From JAYODW01 sp038116745 (GTDB taxonomy: Bacteria; Pseudomonadota; Gammaproteobacteria; Ga0077536), in contig JAYODW010000011.1 of the NCBI GenBank assembly GCA_038116745.1, forward strand, positions 1-64,000: a DNA stretch of 64,000 nt. The letters are read 5' to 3'. Numbering within the stretch: position 1 is the stretch's first letter; every line of letters begins with the position of its first letter. The notes under the pieces are model-generated. The model was not told the DNA's origin, ran no database searches, and saw nothing but the letters and a program-made list of their open reading frames with translations. This document shows, in pieces, positions 25,593-34,296 of this stretch. The translations under genes were made by a program, and so were the position numbers.

Positions 25593-26567
25593 TCAGCGCG
25601 GTCTCACCAGCACCCGGCCATAGGCACGGCGTTCAGTGAGCAATTTAATGGCGGCAACTCCCTGTTCGAGCGGCAGGTCGTGGGTCACCAGCGGACGCAG
25701 CTGGCCGGCCGCGTACCACGACAGCAGTGCGCTGACCGAGGCCTGCAGCTTCTCGTGCGCGTGCCAGCGGTAGTAGCGCAGTGACGACCCCAGTGCCGCG
25801 CGATTTTTCACCAGCAGGCGGTTCGCCGGAACCTGCGGCACCCCGCCGACGAAACCGACATGCACGTAGCGCCCACCCCAACCCAGCGCGGACAGGGCAG
25901 CATCGAACAGGGGACCGCCAACGGGGTCGAAACAGACGTCAGCACCGCGGTCGTCGGTAAGCGCGAGCACTGCGGCCTTCAGATCCTCCTCGCTGTAATT
26001 AATCAACGCATCCGCACCCCGCCCCCGCGCGACCTCGAGCTTCTCGGCCGTACTCGCTGCTGCGATCACCCGAGCACCCATCGCTTTCCCGATTTCGACG
26101 GCCGTCAGGCCGACCCCGCCAGCGGCACCCAGCACCAGCAGGGTTTCACCGGCTTCGAGCCGACCCTGCCAGCGCAGTGCGACATCGGATGACAGATAAG
26201 CCACGGGAAACGCAGCTGCGTCACGAAAGTCCATGGTTTCGGGGATAGCCCAGGTATCACTCTCTTCGGCCAGCGCCTGCTCGGCAAAACCGCCGTAGTG
26301 CAGCAGCGCCATGACCCGCTGACCGGGTTCAAAACGGGTCACTGCAGACCCGCAGGCGACCACGGTCCCTGCAGCTTCAAGGCCTGGAGCGAAGGGCAAC
26401 GGTGGTTTGGTCTGGTAGTGACCGCTCACCATGATGGCGTCCGCGTAGTTCGCCGAGGTGGCTTCGACCGCAATCAGAATCTGACTCGGACCTGGTTCCG
26501 GGACGGGCAGATCCCCGATTTCGAGGTCGTCTACCGATCCCCAATGCTGACAAATCAGCGCTTTCAC
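25593..26567 (-). CDS. NADPH:quinone oxidoreductase-like MDR protein
   Basis: A 324-residue zinc-independent medium-chain dehydrogenase/reductase. N-terminal GroES-like part has VEATSANYADAIMVSGHYQ and PGLEAAGTVVACG; the Rossmann motif is LVLGAAGGVGLTAVEIGKAMGARVIAAAS. YSEED and FDPVGGPLFD are typical of QorA-like enzymes. Zinc-ligand cysteines are absent. Could reduce quinones or enoyl substrates. Likely first gene of a two-gene unit with the enoyl-CoA hydratase. Confidence 0.9.
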   Translation of the reverse strand: MKALICQHWGSVDDLEIGDLPVPEPGPSQILIAVEATSANYADAIMVSGHYQTKPPLPFAPGLEAAGTVVACGSAVTRFEPGQRVMALLHYGGFAEQALAEESDTWAIPETMDFRDAAAFPVAYLSSDVALRWQGRLEAGETLLVLGAAGGVGLTAVEIGKAMGARVIAAASTAEKLEVARGRGADALINYSEEDLKAAVLALTDDRGADVCFDPVGGPLFDAALSALGWGGRYVHVGFVGGVPQVPANRLLVKNRAALGSSLRYYRWHAHEKLQASVSALLSWYAAGQLRPLVTHDLPLEQGVAAIKLLTERRAYGRVLVRPR

Positions 26568-26720
26568 AGTGTTCCCCCGACGATCTGGACCGCGCGCAGT
26601 GTACTGGATTGGTCTCAGTCGATTGAGGCCGGTTTGCGCGCCAACTCAAGCCCTTTGGCGGAACCTGCCGCTACGACCAGGCTGGAGCCCTACAGCGGCG
26701 GCATTAAAATCTTTTGTACT

Positions 26721-26759
26721 TTCTAATAAATATGCGCTAACTTGTTGTCATCATTAGAA
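26721..26759. promoter_or_regulatory. AT-rich inverted repeat in divergent promoter region
   Basis: TTCTAAT (26721-26727) and ATTAGAA (26753-26759) form a perfect seven-base inverted repeat 25 bases apart, inside the most AT-rich stretch seen by eye (about 26700-26765). It lies between the divergent quinone oxidoreductase and the small exported protein gene, so it may be an operator or promoter site. Confidence 0.35.
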
Positions 26760-26854
26760 GACATTGCTCTCAGAGCGCTCGCCCCGGAAGCCCTGCAGGT
26801 GCCAGGCAGGACCGGCGCGGAAAATGTGAGCCCAGGCACTGAGGAGACGGACCG

Positions 26855-27172
26855 ATGCGCACACGTCAACTGATCAGCGTTTCAATTTTTGCGATAACGA
26901 TCACTGCCGCCACCCTTGCCGGCGCCGAAGAACGCCCGTTCTGCGGCAGCGAAGAGAAAGACATCCTGCTCGGCACCGGGTTCACCGACACGGTGACCGC
27001 GCCTGCTGACATCGTGCATGAGATTGGAGCCGACACCAGCAACTTCGGGGTCGGTGGCCTGGTAACCGGCACAGTGCGCGGCAGCGTATTTGCAGCCGGT
27101 CAAGTCGCGCGCGGCGGCTTTCGTATGTTTGTCGGCGTGATGGATATCCTCACCGCGCCATTCAAGGAATGA
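26855..27172 (+). CDS. Small exported protein, TIGR04073-like
   Basis: A 105-residue secreted protein. The Sec signal peptide covers about residues 1-24 (SVSIFAITITAATLAGAEE). The mature part has two Gly-rich amphipathic segments: GGLVTGTVRGSVFAAGQ and ARGGFRMFVGVMDILTAPFKE. The ending resembles the small exosortase-system-associated TIGR04073 proteins, but no exosortase gene is nearby and the match is weak. GAGGAGACGG supplies a ribosome site. Function unknown; a periplasmic or outer-membrane location is likely. Confidence 0.75.
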   Translation: MRTRQLISVSIFAITITAATLAGAEERPFCGSEEKDILLGTGFTDTVTAPADIVHEIGADTSNFGVGGLVTGTVRGSVFAAGQVARGGFRMFVGVMDILTAPFKE

Positions 27173-27184
27173 ATCCGGCGAATA

Positions 27185-28060
27185 TCAGACTGGCTCGAAC
27201 TCGACATCCAGCGTTGTGACCCGCCGCAGCTCGCGGCGCTGCTTCAGATCATCGAACGACCGTGCCCGGTGCATGGTCGCCAGGTTGTCCCAAATCACGA
27301 AATCCCGAGGTTGCCACTGGTGGCGATACACGAAGCGCGGCTGAGTCGCGTGCTCGGTCAGATCCCGCAACAGCAGACGACCATCAGCCAGCGGCCAGCC
27401 GCAGATCTTCGACGCGTGTGACGCCAGGTAAAGCGCGCGCCGACCGGTTCGTGGATTTTGGTTAATCAGCGGCTGTTCCGCCCCTTCAAGACGCGCGCCC
27501 TCCTCCACAGAAAACTCAAAACCCAGAATCTGCCGCGAGTAGGCGATCGAATGATGCGCCCTGAGTCCGCCCAATTCTGTCTGCACATCCGGCTCGAGCA
27601 CGTCGTACGCGGCGCGCATGTCGGCGAACTCGGTGTCTGCGATCCCGGACGGCGGAACCTCCCTCGCGGAGAGCATGGAATAACGACCCCGCGGCTGTTC
27701 AAACGATGCATCGGTATGCCACAGACGATTGGCAAGACCGTACTGCCGGCGCCGGTCATCGCGGGGCAGCAGACCGCCATCCCGATCAACATTGGAAATG
27801 TCGGTCAGCGCCTCGTTACCAAAGCGGTTGCCGGTGAGAACCGCGATCCCGGTGCGGGTGTGCAGGCGCCCATCGAAGCGCTCGGCAAAGGCAAGCTGGT
27901 CGGCATCGGTGAGCGGCTGATCGCGAAACACCAGCACGCCGTAGCGGTCCATGGCATCGCGGATCTCCGTGAGCACTTCGGGACATCGGACCTCTCGCAG
28001 ATCCAGGTCCCTGATCTCAGCGGCAAACAGGGGATGCAGAGACTGAAATTTGAGCTGCAT
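27185..28060 (-). CDS. TauD/TfdA-family Fe(II)/2-oxoglutarate dioxygenase
   Basis: A 291-residue non-haem iron dioxygenase. The HxD lies in RLWHTDASF (about residue 115), the distal His and Arg are in VIWDNLATMHRARSFDD and the closing segment RRELRRVTT. 2-Oxoglutarate contact Thr/Arg positions fit the TauD group. The ATG at 28060 is used, with GAGG about ten bases upstream, rather than the longer frame from 28156, which adds residues with no family match. It probably hydroxylates a sulfonate, phenoxyacid or similar to release it; substrate unknown. It is convergent with the small exported protein gene. Confidence 0.9.
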   Translation of the reverse strand: MQLKFQSLHPLFAAEIRDLDLREVRCPEVLTEIRDAMDRYGVLVFRDQPLTDADQLAFAERFDGRLHTRTGIAVLTGNRFGNEALTDISNVDRDGGLLPRDDRRRQYGLANRLWHTDASFEQPRGRYSMLSAREVPPSGIADTEFADMRAAYDVLEPDVQTELGGLRAHHSIAYSRQILGFEFSVEEGARLEGAEQPLINQNPRTGRRALYLASHASKICGWPLADGRLLLRDLTEHATQPRFVYRHQWQPRDFVIWDNLATMHRARSFDDLKQRRELRRVTTLDVEFEPV

Positions 28061-28226
28061 ACTGTGAAAACCTCGAGCGTCCGTCCGCATCAGAGGCAAG
28101 GATACGCCAAGGTTCAACACCACGCTGCTTGACCGCAGAATCAGGCAACAGGCCACAGGGCGGGGCAGAATTGTGTTTCCGATCCCACCCTTCTAGCATT
28201 GGTGTTTCTCCCGGATACCCGGCCTG

Positions 28227-28670
28227 ATGCTCCGCCGCTTTACAGCAGCCTTGCTTCTGATCCCCATCAGCGTTTTCTGCGCCGGCGACGCGCTGATGAC
28301 CAGCGATGGGTCAGCGCGGTTCATCGCGGCGCTGCGTGCCTATGACGGCGCCAATTTCAAATTAGCCGCTGCGCTGCTCGAGCCGTTGACCACCAGCGCC
28401 CCTGAGTGCGCCCGCTGTGCGCATCTGCTGGGGAAGAGCTACGGCCGTATGGCGCAGCAAGCGTCCTGGTTGAAAGCCATGAAGCTGGCGCGGCAAACGC
28501 TGGCAGCGCTGGAAGTCGCAGCGGAGCTCGCACCGGAAAACAGTGAAATGCTGGAGGACCTGATGAAGTTCTATCGCACCGCGCCGGGTTTTCTCGGCGG
28601 CAGCGAAGAAAAAGCCGACGCGCTCGACATGCGCCTCCAGGCTTTGTCACACGAGCGGCCCGGCTCATGA
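28227..28670 (+). CDS. Exported TPR-like protein
   Basis: A 147-residue protein with a signal peptide (about residues 1-19, ALLLIPISVFCAGD) and a helical repeat region: AALRAYDGANFKLAAALLEPL, CARCAHLLGKSYGRMA, then ALEVAAELAPENSEMLEDL, the usual A-L-x(n)-P-x-N spacing of TPR units. It contains CARC, which could be a disulfide in the periplasm. Likely a periplasmic scaffold. It is 25 bases before the exchanger gene and may share its transcript. Confidence 0.78.
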   Translation: MLRRFTAALLLIPISVFCAGDALMTSDGSARFIAALRAYDGANFKLAAALLEPLTTSAPECARCAHLLGKSYGRMAQQASWLKAMKLARQTLAALEVAAELAPENSEMLEDLMKFYRTAPGFLGGSEEKADALDMRLQALSHERPGS

Positions 28671-28695
28671 ATCTGCGCCGCGAACCCGGCCTGAG

Positions 28696-29649
28696 ATGAG
28701 CGGTTTATCAACCGCGCTGCTGGCCGTCACCGGCATCACGCTGCTTTATTACGGCGGGGACTGGCTGGTACGCGGGGCCTCCGGACTTGCGCTCCGCCTG
28801 GGCCTGACGCCCCTGGCCATCGGCCTCACCGTCGTGGCGTTCGGCACCAGTGCACCGGAACTGGTGGTCTCGCTGACCGCCGCGATCAGCGGCGCCAACG
28901 ACATCGCGGTCGGCAACGTGGTCGGCTCCAACATCGCGAATATCGGTCTGATCCTCGGGAGCGGTGCCGCTTTACGCGCCCTGGAAGTGCACGCAAGGCT
29001 CATCCGCCTTGATGCACCCCTCATGATCGGGGTCGCGTTGGTCATGCTGTGGATGCTGGCGGACTCGCACATCGGACTGCTTGAAGGGCTGAGCCTGGTC
29101 TGCGGACTAATCGGCTATATCAGCTTCACGCTGCTGCAGGCACGCCGGGAATCGCTGCGCGCCGAGGTCGAATTCGCCAGCGAGTCACGCCACGACCGCG
29201 GCTCCCTGCTTCACCAGAGCGGCCTGGTTATCGCGGGCGTTCTCGGCCTGGTCTTCGGCGGCAAAGCACTGGTCGCTGCTGCAATCAGCGTGGCGCTCAC
29301 GCTTGGTGTCAGTCAGGCCACCATCGGCCTCACCGTCGTCGCGGTGGGCACCAGCCTGCCGGAGCTCGCCGCCTCGATTATCGCTGCGGCCCGTGGTCAC
29401 GGTGACATTGCGCTGGGCAACGTCATCGGCAGCAATATGTTCAACACCCTGGGGATCCTCGGCATCACGGCGGTAGTCACCCCGCTTGAGCGAGGTGCGG
29501 TTGACTGGCTGTCGCTGAGTCTCATGCTGGGCTTGAGCATCGTGCTGTGGCCGATGCTCGCGCTGGGCAAGCGTCTGACGCGCCCGGAAGGGGTTGCACT
29601 ACTGCTGGTCTACATCGGCTACGTCGGCTGGCTGGCCCGGCACGGCTGA
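28696..29649 (+). CDS. Calcium/sodium antiporter (CaCA family)
   Basis: A 317-residue inner-membrane exchanger with about ten membrane segments and two alpha-repeat motifs: GTSAPELVVSLTAAISGANDIAVGNVVGSN near residues 50-80 and GTSLPELAASIIAAARGHGDIALGNVIGSNMFNTL near 215-245. The paired GTSxPE and GNVxGSN are diagnostic of YrbG-type K-independent Ca2+/Na+ or Ca2+/H+ exchangers. Ion choice is not resolvable. It is followed 30 bases later by surE. Confidence 0.93.
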   Translation: MSGLSTALLAVTGITLLYYGGDWLVRGASGLALRLGLTPLAIGLTVVAFGTSAPELVVSLTAAISGANDIAVGNVVGSNIANIGLILGSGAALRALEVHARLIRLDAPLMIGVALVMLWMLADSHIGLLEGLSLVCGLIGYISFTLLQARRESLRAEVEFASESRHDRGSLLHQSGLVIAGVLGLVFGGKALVAAAISVALTLGVSQATIGLTVVAVGTSLPELAASIIAAARGHGDIALGNVIGSNMFNTLGILGITAVVTPLERGAVDWLSLSLMLGLSIVLWPMLALGKRLTRPEGVALLLVYIGYVGWLARHG

Positions 29650-29679
29650 GCGCGTCCACTGCGCTTATACTCCGCGCCC

Positions 29680-30459
29680 ATGACCAGGCTCCCCCCCTCT
29701 CCTCGCATTCTGATCACCAACGACGACGGCATCCATGCGCCAGGGCTTGCGCTCCTGGAGCGCATCGCGAGAGAGCTCAGTGACGACGTCTGGGTCGTAG
29801 CGCCGGACAACGAACGCAGCGGCGCCGGCCACTCGGTATCGATCACCAATCCCATCCGCATGCGCCAGCTTGAAGAGAAGCGCTATCAGATCAGCGGGAC
29901 GCCGACTGACTGTGTGCTGATGGCACTGTGGCACTTCATGGGCGGCGAATTCCCGTCGATTATCCTCTCCGGCATCAACAACGGCGCCAACCTCGGTGAG
30001 GATGTCACCTACTCCGGCACCATCGCTGCGGCCATGGAGGGAACGCTGCTCGGGATCCGCTCTATCTCACTGTCACAGCTCCGCCCCGTCGGCGGTATCG
30101 CGGATTATTCGCCCGCCGAGGCGTACGCCCCCGACCTGATCCGGCAGCTGATCGCAACCGATGACTGGCCTGCTGGCTCTTTGATCAATATCAATTTCCC
30201 ACGCTGCGCGGTGGATGAAGTGATAGGCGTGCGCGTGACCACACAGGGCCAGCGGCCACCGGGCAGCTTTACGATCGAACCGCGCACGGACGCCCGCAAC
30301 CAGCCTTACTTCTGGGTCAAAATCAGCTATCCGGATGGCGACACCATCACGGACACGGACCTCGATGCCGTTGCGGCTAACGCAGTGTCGGTGACACCTA
30401 TCAAAATGGATTTCACCGACCACGCCTGGCGTGGGCGTCTCGGACAGGCGCTCAAATGA
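29680..30459 (+). CDS. surE: 5'/3'-nucleotidase SurE
   Basis: A 259-residue survival protein SurE, a metal-dependent nucleoside monophosphatase. ILITNDDGIHAPG (metal-binding DD) is at about residues 10-22, APDNERSGAGHSVSI and the Asn in SGINNGANLGEDVTYSGTIAAAMEG follow, and VHN-like ININFPR closes the core. Length and motifs are standard. It acts in the cytoplasm on nucleotides under stress. Its stop overlaps the downstream HAD gene start by four bases. Confidence 0.97.
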   Translation: MTRLPPSPRILITNDDGIHAPGLALLERIARELSDDVWVVAPDNERSGAGHSVSITNPIRMRQLEEKRYQISGTPTDCVLMALWHFMGGEFPSIILSGINNGANLGEDVTYSGTIAAAMEGTLLGIRSISLSQLRPVGGIADYSPAEAYAPDLIRQLIATDDWPAGSLININFPRCAVDEVIGVRVTTQGQRPPGSFTIEPRTDARNQPYFWVKISYPDGDTITDTDLDAVAANAVSVTPIKMDFTDHAWRGRLGQALK

Positions 30460-31178
30460 TCCGTGGCGTCTTCTTCGATCTGGGCGGCACGCTGTTCAGT
30501 TATCGCCACTTACCGCGAACCACAATGCAGCTGCTACAGGCGACCTGCGAGCGACTCGGCATCACTGCAGACCGGGAGGCCATGCGGCATCAATACCAGC
30601 AGGCGACGGCCGATATGACCCTCGCCTACGCCGATAAGACGTATTACCTGCATCGTGATTTCTTCTGCGACACCCTGCGCCGCTTTCTCGAGCTGCTCGA
30701 TGTCAGCGCATCGCACGACGATATCGCGTGGTACGAGGAAACCCATCGACTGGCTGTCGTGGACTGCCTCGAACTGAAGGCCGACTGCAGGGAAACGCTT
30801 GAAAGCCTGCGTGCACGGGAGCTTTATCTCTCAATCGTCTCCAATATCGACGAAGACATGCTCTCGCCCCTGGTCGCGCGCGAATCTCTGGGGCGTTATC
30901 TCGACCATTGGACCAGTTCGGAAACCGCTCGCTCATGTAAGCCTGACCCGGTCTTTTTTGCTCACGCGCTGTCGCTGTCCGGACTCGCGCCGCACGAGGT
31001 GCTGTTCGTGGGCGACTCGCCGGAGCACGACATCGTCGGCGCGAGCGCCGCGGGTATGCGTACCGTGCTGATTTCCGATGGCGGTCTGCCGCCACCGCTG
31101 CAGAGCGGCAAGAGTACCGTCAGGCCGGATCACATCATCGGGTCCCTGAGCGAACTTCAGGGGCTTATTGTCGACTGA
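30456..31178 (+). CDS. HAD-family hydrolase
   Basis: A 240-residue haloacid-dehalogenase-fold phosphatase. Motif I is VFFDLGGTLF, where the second Asp of DxDxT is Gly, a known variant; motif II is SIVSN, motif III Lys is in SCKPDPVFF, motif IV is FVGDSPEHDIVGA. A helical cap spans about residues 20-95. It is translationally coupled to surE through an ATGA overlap, so a nucleotide or sugar-phosphate substrate is possible. Confidence 0.9.
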   Translation: MIRGVFFDLGGTLFSYRHLPRTTMQLLQATCERLGITADREAMRHQYQQATADMTLAYADKTYYLHRDFFCDTLRRFLELLDVSASHDDIAWYEETHRLAVVDCLELKADCRETLESLRARELYLSIVSNIDEDMLSPLVARESLGRYLDHWTSSETARSCKPDPVFFAHALSLSGLAPHEVLFVGDSPEHDIVGASAAGMRTVLISDGGLPPPLQSGKSTVRPDHIIGSLSELQGLIVD

Positions 31179-31321
31179 CACTGAGGGCGGCGCCCTACTA
31201 GCCTCTATACTGCTCCCGCCGAGGGATCATGACGGCTCGACGCCGAAGATCGCACTCGGCGTTCGGCCCACACTCACACCTGCGCCTGCAGAATCTGACT
31301 GAACCTGAGGAGAGTCTCGCC

Positions 31322-31711
31322 ATGGCAACCGCAAAACCAACCCTGACCGATGCAATCAAAGCCGCGAACAAGCAGCTCGCGAGCTGTTACAACGCCGGCG
31401 ATGTGGCCGGCGTCGCTGCGTGCTACACCAAAACCGCGGTACTTATGCCGCCCAACAGCCCGGCCCTGAAGGGAAAGAAAATTGCGGCCTTCTGGGAAGG
31501 CGCCATGGCCATGGGCGTGAAGCGCATCAGCCTGCGCACCGGTACCGTTGAACAGCACGGCACGACCGCGATCGAAACCGGTGTTGCGACGCTTAAGCTC
31601 GGCGACGGCACAGTCGCGGACGTGGCTAAATACCTGGTGGTCTGGAAGCGCGAAGGACGCGCCTGGAAACTCCACTACGACATTTTCAACAGCAATCAGC
31701 CCGCAGCCTGA
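31322..31711 (+). CDS. DUF4440/SnoaL-like protein
   Basis: A 129-residue NTF2-like protein. It opens with a helix (LTDAIKAANKQLASCYNAGD) followed by VAACYTKTAVLMPPNSPALKGKKIAAFWEG and ends LVVWKREGRAWKLHYDIFNSNQP, the classic DUF4440/YybH layout. The frame is open to 31229; ATG 31322 is chosen since family similarity starts there and GAGGAGAG lies nearby. No signal peptide. Function unknown, possibly small-ligand binding. It converges on the YheU-like gene over a shared hairpin. Confidence 0.87.
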   Translation: MATAKPTLTDAIKAANKQLASCYNAGDVAGVAACYTKTAVLMPPNSPALKGKKIAAFWEGAMAMGVKRISLRTGTVEQHGTTAIETGVATLKLGDGTVADVAKYLVVWKREGRAWKLHYDIFNSNQPAA

Positions 31712-31731
31712 CCTCAGGCATTCACACGGAC

Positions 31732-31773
31732 CGCCCTGCAGGCCCGACCGGTCTATCGGTCGACAGCAGGGCG
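31732..31773. terminator. Extended hairpin between convergent genes
   Basis: CGCCCTGC (31732-31739) pairs with GCAGGGCG (31766-31773), and inside CGACCG (31745-31750) pairs with CGGTCG (31757-31762) around GTCTAT. It overlaps the 3' end of the YheU-like gene. No T-run on either side, so a bidirectional terminator is possible but not proven. Confidence 0.45.
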
Positions 31774-31977
31774 CGCTCTGACCTGTATATCAACGCTGCG
31801 GGTGGCCGGGTCATAAACGATCCGCGCCTCGCGGCGCTCAAGCTGGTTGCGGACCGCCGCAACTTTTTCCGCCAGCGAAAACTCCCGCGCGCCGTAATCT
31901 GTCCCCTCGCGCAGCACGAACGCTTCGATAACGCCGTTCAGCGCCACTGCAGACAGCTCGCTGCACGGGATCTCCAC
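31753..31977 (-). CDS. YheU family protein (UPF0270), GTG start
   Basis: A 74-residue protein matching the E. coli YheU family: VEIPCSELSAVALNGVIEAF, then FVLREGTDYGAREFSLAEKV and RREARIVYDPATRSVDI. The frame is open to 32094, but the extra residues have no family match. The GTG at 31977 puts the start at the normal place (family proteins open with M-I-I-P) and gives the normal length; GGAG lies close upstream. Function unknown. This family is mainly gammaproteobacterial, which supports the placement of the window. Confidence 0.82.
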   Translation of the reverse strand: MEIPCSELSAVALNGVIEAFVLREGTDYGAREFSLAEKVAAVRNQLERREARIVYDPATRSVDIQVRARPAVDR

Positions 31978-32198
31978 GAACTCCGCGGCAGCAGATTCGT
32001 TGAACGTCTCAATATCCGGTCCACTCACACCCCGGGCCCTGTCGTGACGATAAAAAAAGAAGCCGCCGGACCTCACCTGTAACACGCTGCCCACAGATGC
32101 GCTCGAGCCTCTCCGGGACCCCCATTCTCGATCGATTACAGTATGCGCCAGCTGTCGCTACCCGCGACGGCGTAATTCAGCAAGGAGGAAGAGACGCC

Positions 32199-34289
32199 AT
32201 GTTTGCCCGCACCCTGAGAGCCTGCCTCGCGCTGTGCATCCTGCCGCTGCACCTGAACGCCGCCACCGTCGTCGACGACACCACACTGGCCGATGAAAGC
32301 GCCGCAGGCAACTGGCTGGCTTACGGCCGCACCTACAGCGAGCAACGCTTCAGCCCGCTGGATGAGGTTAATGCAGACAACATCAAACGGCTCGGACTCG
32401 CCTGGTACAAGGACCTTCCCACAGATCGGTCGCTGAACGGCACGCCCCTGGTGGTCGACGGGGTGATGTATTTCGAGGGCAGCTTCAACGTGGTGTACGC
32501 CGTTGATGCGCGCGACGGCCGCACGCTTTGGACCTACGACCCGGAGGACATTAAACACGCAGGGGAGAGACTGCGCGTGATGTGGGACGTCAGCCGGGGC
32601 CTCGCATACTGGAAAGGCAAGGTCTACACGGCCACGGTCGACGGACGCCTGATTGCGCTCGATGCCGCCACTGGCGCCAAAGTGTGGGAGACGATGACCG
32701 TTGACCCGCGTAAAGCATTGTTCATCACCGGCGCGCCGAAAGTTTTCCGCGGCAAGGTGCTGATCGGCAACGGTGGGACGGAGTGGGGAGCCACACGGGG
32801 ATATGCCACCGCGTACGACGCCGAAACCGGGGAGCAGGCGTGGCGGTTCTGGGCGGTCCCCGGAAATCCTGCGGACGGCTTCGAAAACGACGCCATGGAG
32901 ATGGCCGCGAAGACCTGGACCGGCGAGTGGTGGAAATACGGCGGTGGCGGCACGATCTGGCACGGCATCACCTATGACCCGGAATTCAACACCGTCTACC
33001 TCGGCACGGGTAACGGCTCGCCCTGGAACCGCAAGATCCGCTCGCCCGAAGGCGGCGACAATCTGTTTCTCTGCTCGATCGTTGCGCTGGACGCAGATAC
33101 CGGCGAATACAAATGGCACTACCAGACTGTCCCTGGCGAAAGCTGGGACTACAACTCCAACATGGACATCGTGCTCGCCGACCTCAAGTACGGCGAGCAG
33201 ACCATCAAAGCACTCCTGCACGCGCCCAAGAACGGCTTCTTTTATGTCATCAACCGCGCCACGGGTGAGCTTCTCTCGGCCGAAAAGATCGGCAAGGTCA
33301 CCTGGGCGTCGCACGTCGACCTGAAAAGTGGCCGCCCCATCGAAGTGCCGGGCGCGCGCTATGAAGACGGTGAAGAGCTGGTATGGCCGAGCACAGTCGG
33401 CGTGCACAACTGGCACGCCATGTCCTACAACCCGGATACCGGGCTCGTTTACATCCCGGTTATCGAAATGCCCGGGCTGTTCACTGACAAAACCGTCAAG
33501 CTTCCGGAGTGGAAATCGCCGAGCTTCGGCTTTGATCCCGGTATCGACGTGGTGCGCACGGACGTTCCCGCCAACGCCGGCACCGGTGCCCTTCGCGCCT
33601 GGGACCCTATCCACCAGACCCTGGCCTGGGAGCGACCGCTACCGGGCGTGTGGAACGCGGGCACCCTGACCACCCACGGAAATCTGGTCTTTCAGGGCCG
33701 CAGCGATGGGCGGCTGGTCGCTTATCGCGCCAGCGACGGTGAAATCCTGTGGCAGACCGAACTCGGTCTCGGTATCTCGGCGCCGCCCATCAGCTATGCG
33801 ATGGATGGACGACAGTACATATCGCTTCTCGTCGGCTGGGGCGGCACCGGCGCCTCCATGGTCGGCTCGCTGGCAGCGCAGCATGGTTGGGCCTACCAGG
33901 CGCAGGTGAGGCGCCTGTATACGTTTGCGCTGGACGGCTCTCTGCCCATACCAGAGCAGCTCAACCCACCGACATTCCCCACACCGATCGCGGCTCCGGA
34001 CTTCACTGTCGATGCGGCGCTTGCCGAGGAAGGCAGCTGGCTGTTCAAGGAGTCCTGCCTGATGTGCCACGGTGCCGGTGCGGTCTCTGGCGGCTATGCA
34101 CCTGATCTGCGCGCTTCACCCATCGTGCTGTCTGAAGAGGCGTTCAAGGAAGTGGTGCTGAACGGCGCCAAGAGGGCAAACGGCATGCCTGATTTTGCCT
34201 ATCTCAATGACCATCAGATCGCGTCCCTGCGCCACTACATCCGCCATCAGGCCACGCAGCCTCAGGTCCTGCAGGCCGGTACCAACTGA
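32199..34289 (+). CDS. PQQ-dependent quinohaemoprotein dehydrogenase lacking vicinal Cys
   Basis: A 696-residue periplasmic dehydrogenase. Signal peptide about residues 1-21, then an eight-bladed PQQ beta-propeller (TPLVVDGVMYFEGS, VYAVDARDGRTLW, GESWDYNSNMDIVLADL with the catalytic Asp, HAPKNGFFYVINRATGELLSA) and a C-terminal cytochrome c domain with CLMCH at residues 620-624 and a Met ligand in NGMPDF. So it is a type II alcohol dehydrogenase by layout. In normal enzymes a Cys-Cys disulfide ring sits in CCDVVNRG; here the same place reads VMWDVSRG (about 127-134), so the disulfide is missing, as in polyvinyl-alcohol-type enzymes. AAGGAGGAAG precedes the ATG. Substrate: an alcohol or possibly a larger hydroxylated compound. 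Confidence 0.92.
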   Translation: MFARTLRACLALCILPLHLNAATVVDDTTLADESAAGNWLAYGRTYSEQRFSPLDEVNADNIKRLGLAWYKDLPTDRSLNGTPLVVDGVMYFEGSFNVVYAVDARDGRTLWTYDPEDIKHAGERLRVMWDVSRGLAYWKGKVYTATVDGRLIALDAATGAKVWETMTVDPRKALFITGAPKVFRGKVLIGNGGTEWGATRGYATAYDAETGEQAWRFWAVPGNPADGFENDAMEMAAKTWTGEWWKYGGGGTIWHGITYDPEFNTVYLGTGNGSPWNRKIRSPEGGDNLFLCSIVALDADTGEYKWHYQTVPGESWDYNSNMDIVLADLKYGEQTIKALLHAPKNGFFYVINRATGELLSAEKIGKVTWASHVDLKSGRPIEVPGARYEDGEELVWPSTVGVHNWHAMSYNPDTGLVYIPVIEMPGLFTDKTVKLPEWKSPSFGFDPGIDVVRTDVPANAGTGALRAWDPIHQTLAWERPLPGVWNAGTLTTHGNLVFQGRSDGRLVAYRASDGEILWQTELGLGISAPPISYAMDGRQYISLLVGWGGTGASMVGSLAAQHGWAYQAQVRRLYTFALDGSLPIPEQLNPPTFPTPIAAPDFTVDAALAEEGSWLFKESCLMCHGAGAVSGGYAPDLRASPIVLSEEAFKEVVLNGAKRANGMPDFAYLNDHQIASLRHYIRHQATQPQVLQAGTN

Positions 34290-34296
34290 GACGGAT

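Noticed and set aside
30456..31178. HAD protein with Gly in place of the second motif I Asp as a broken enzyme
   Set aside because: FDLGGTL is a common working variant in HAD proteins and other motifs are intact.
32136..33614. 492-codon minus-strand frame opposite the PQQ dehydrogenase
   Set aside because: The plus strand encodes a clear PQQ propeller; the antisense frame shows no motifs.
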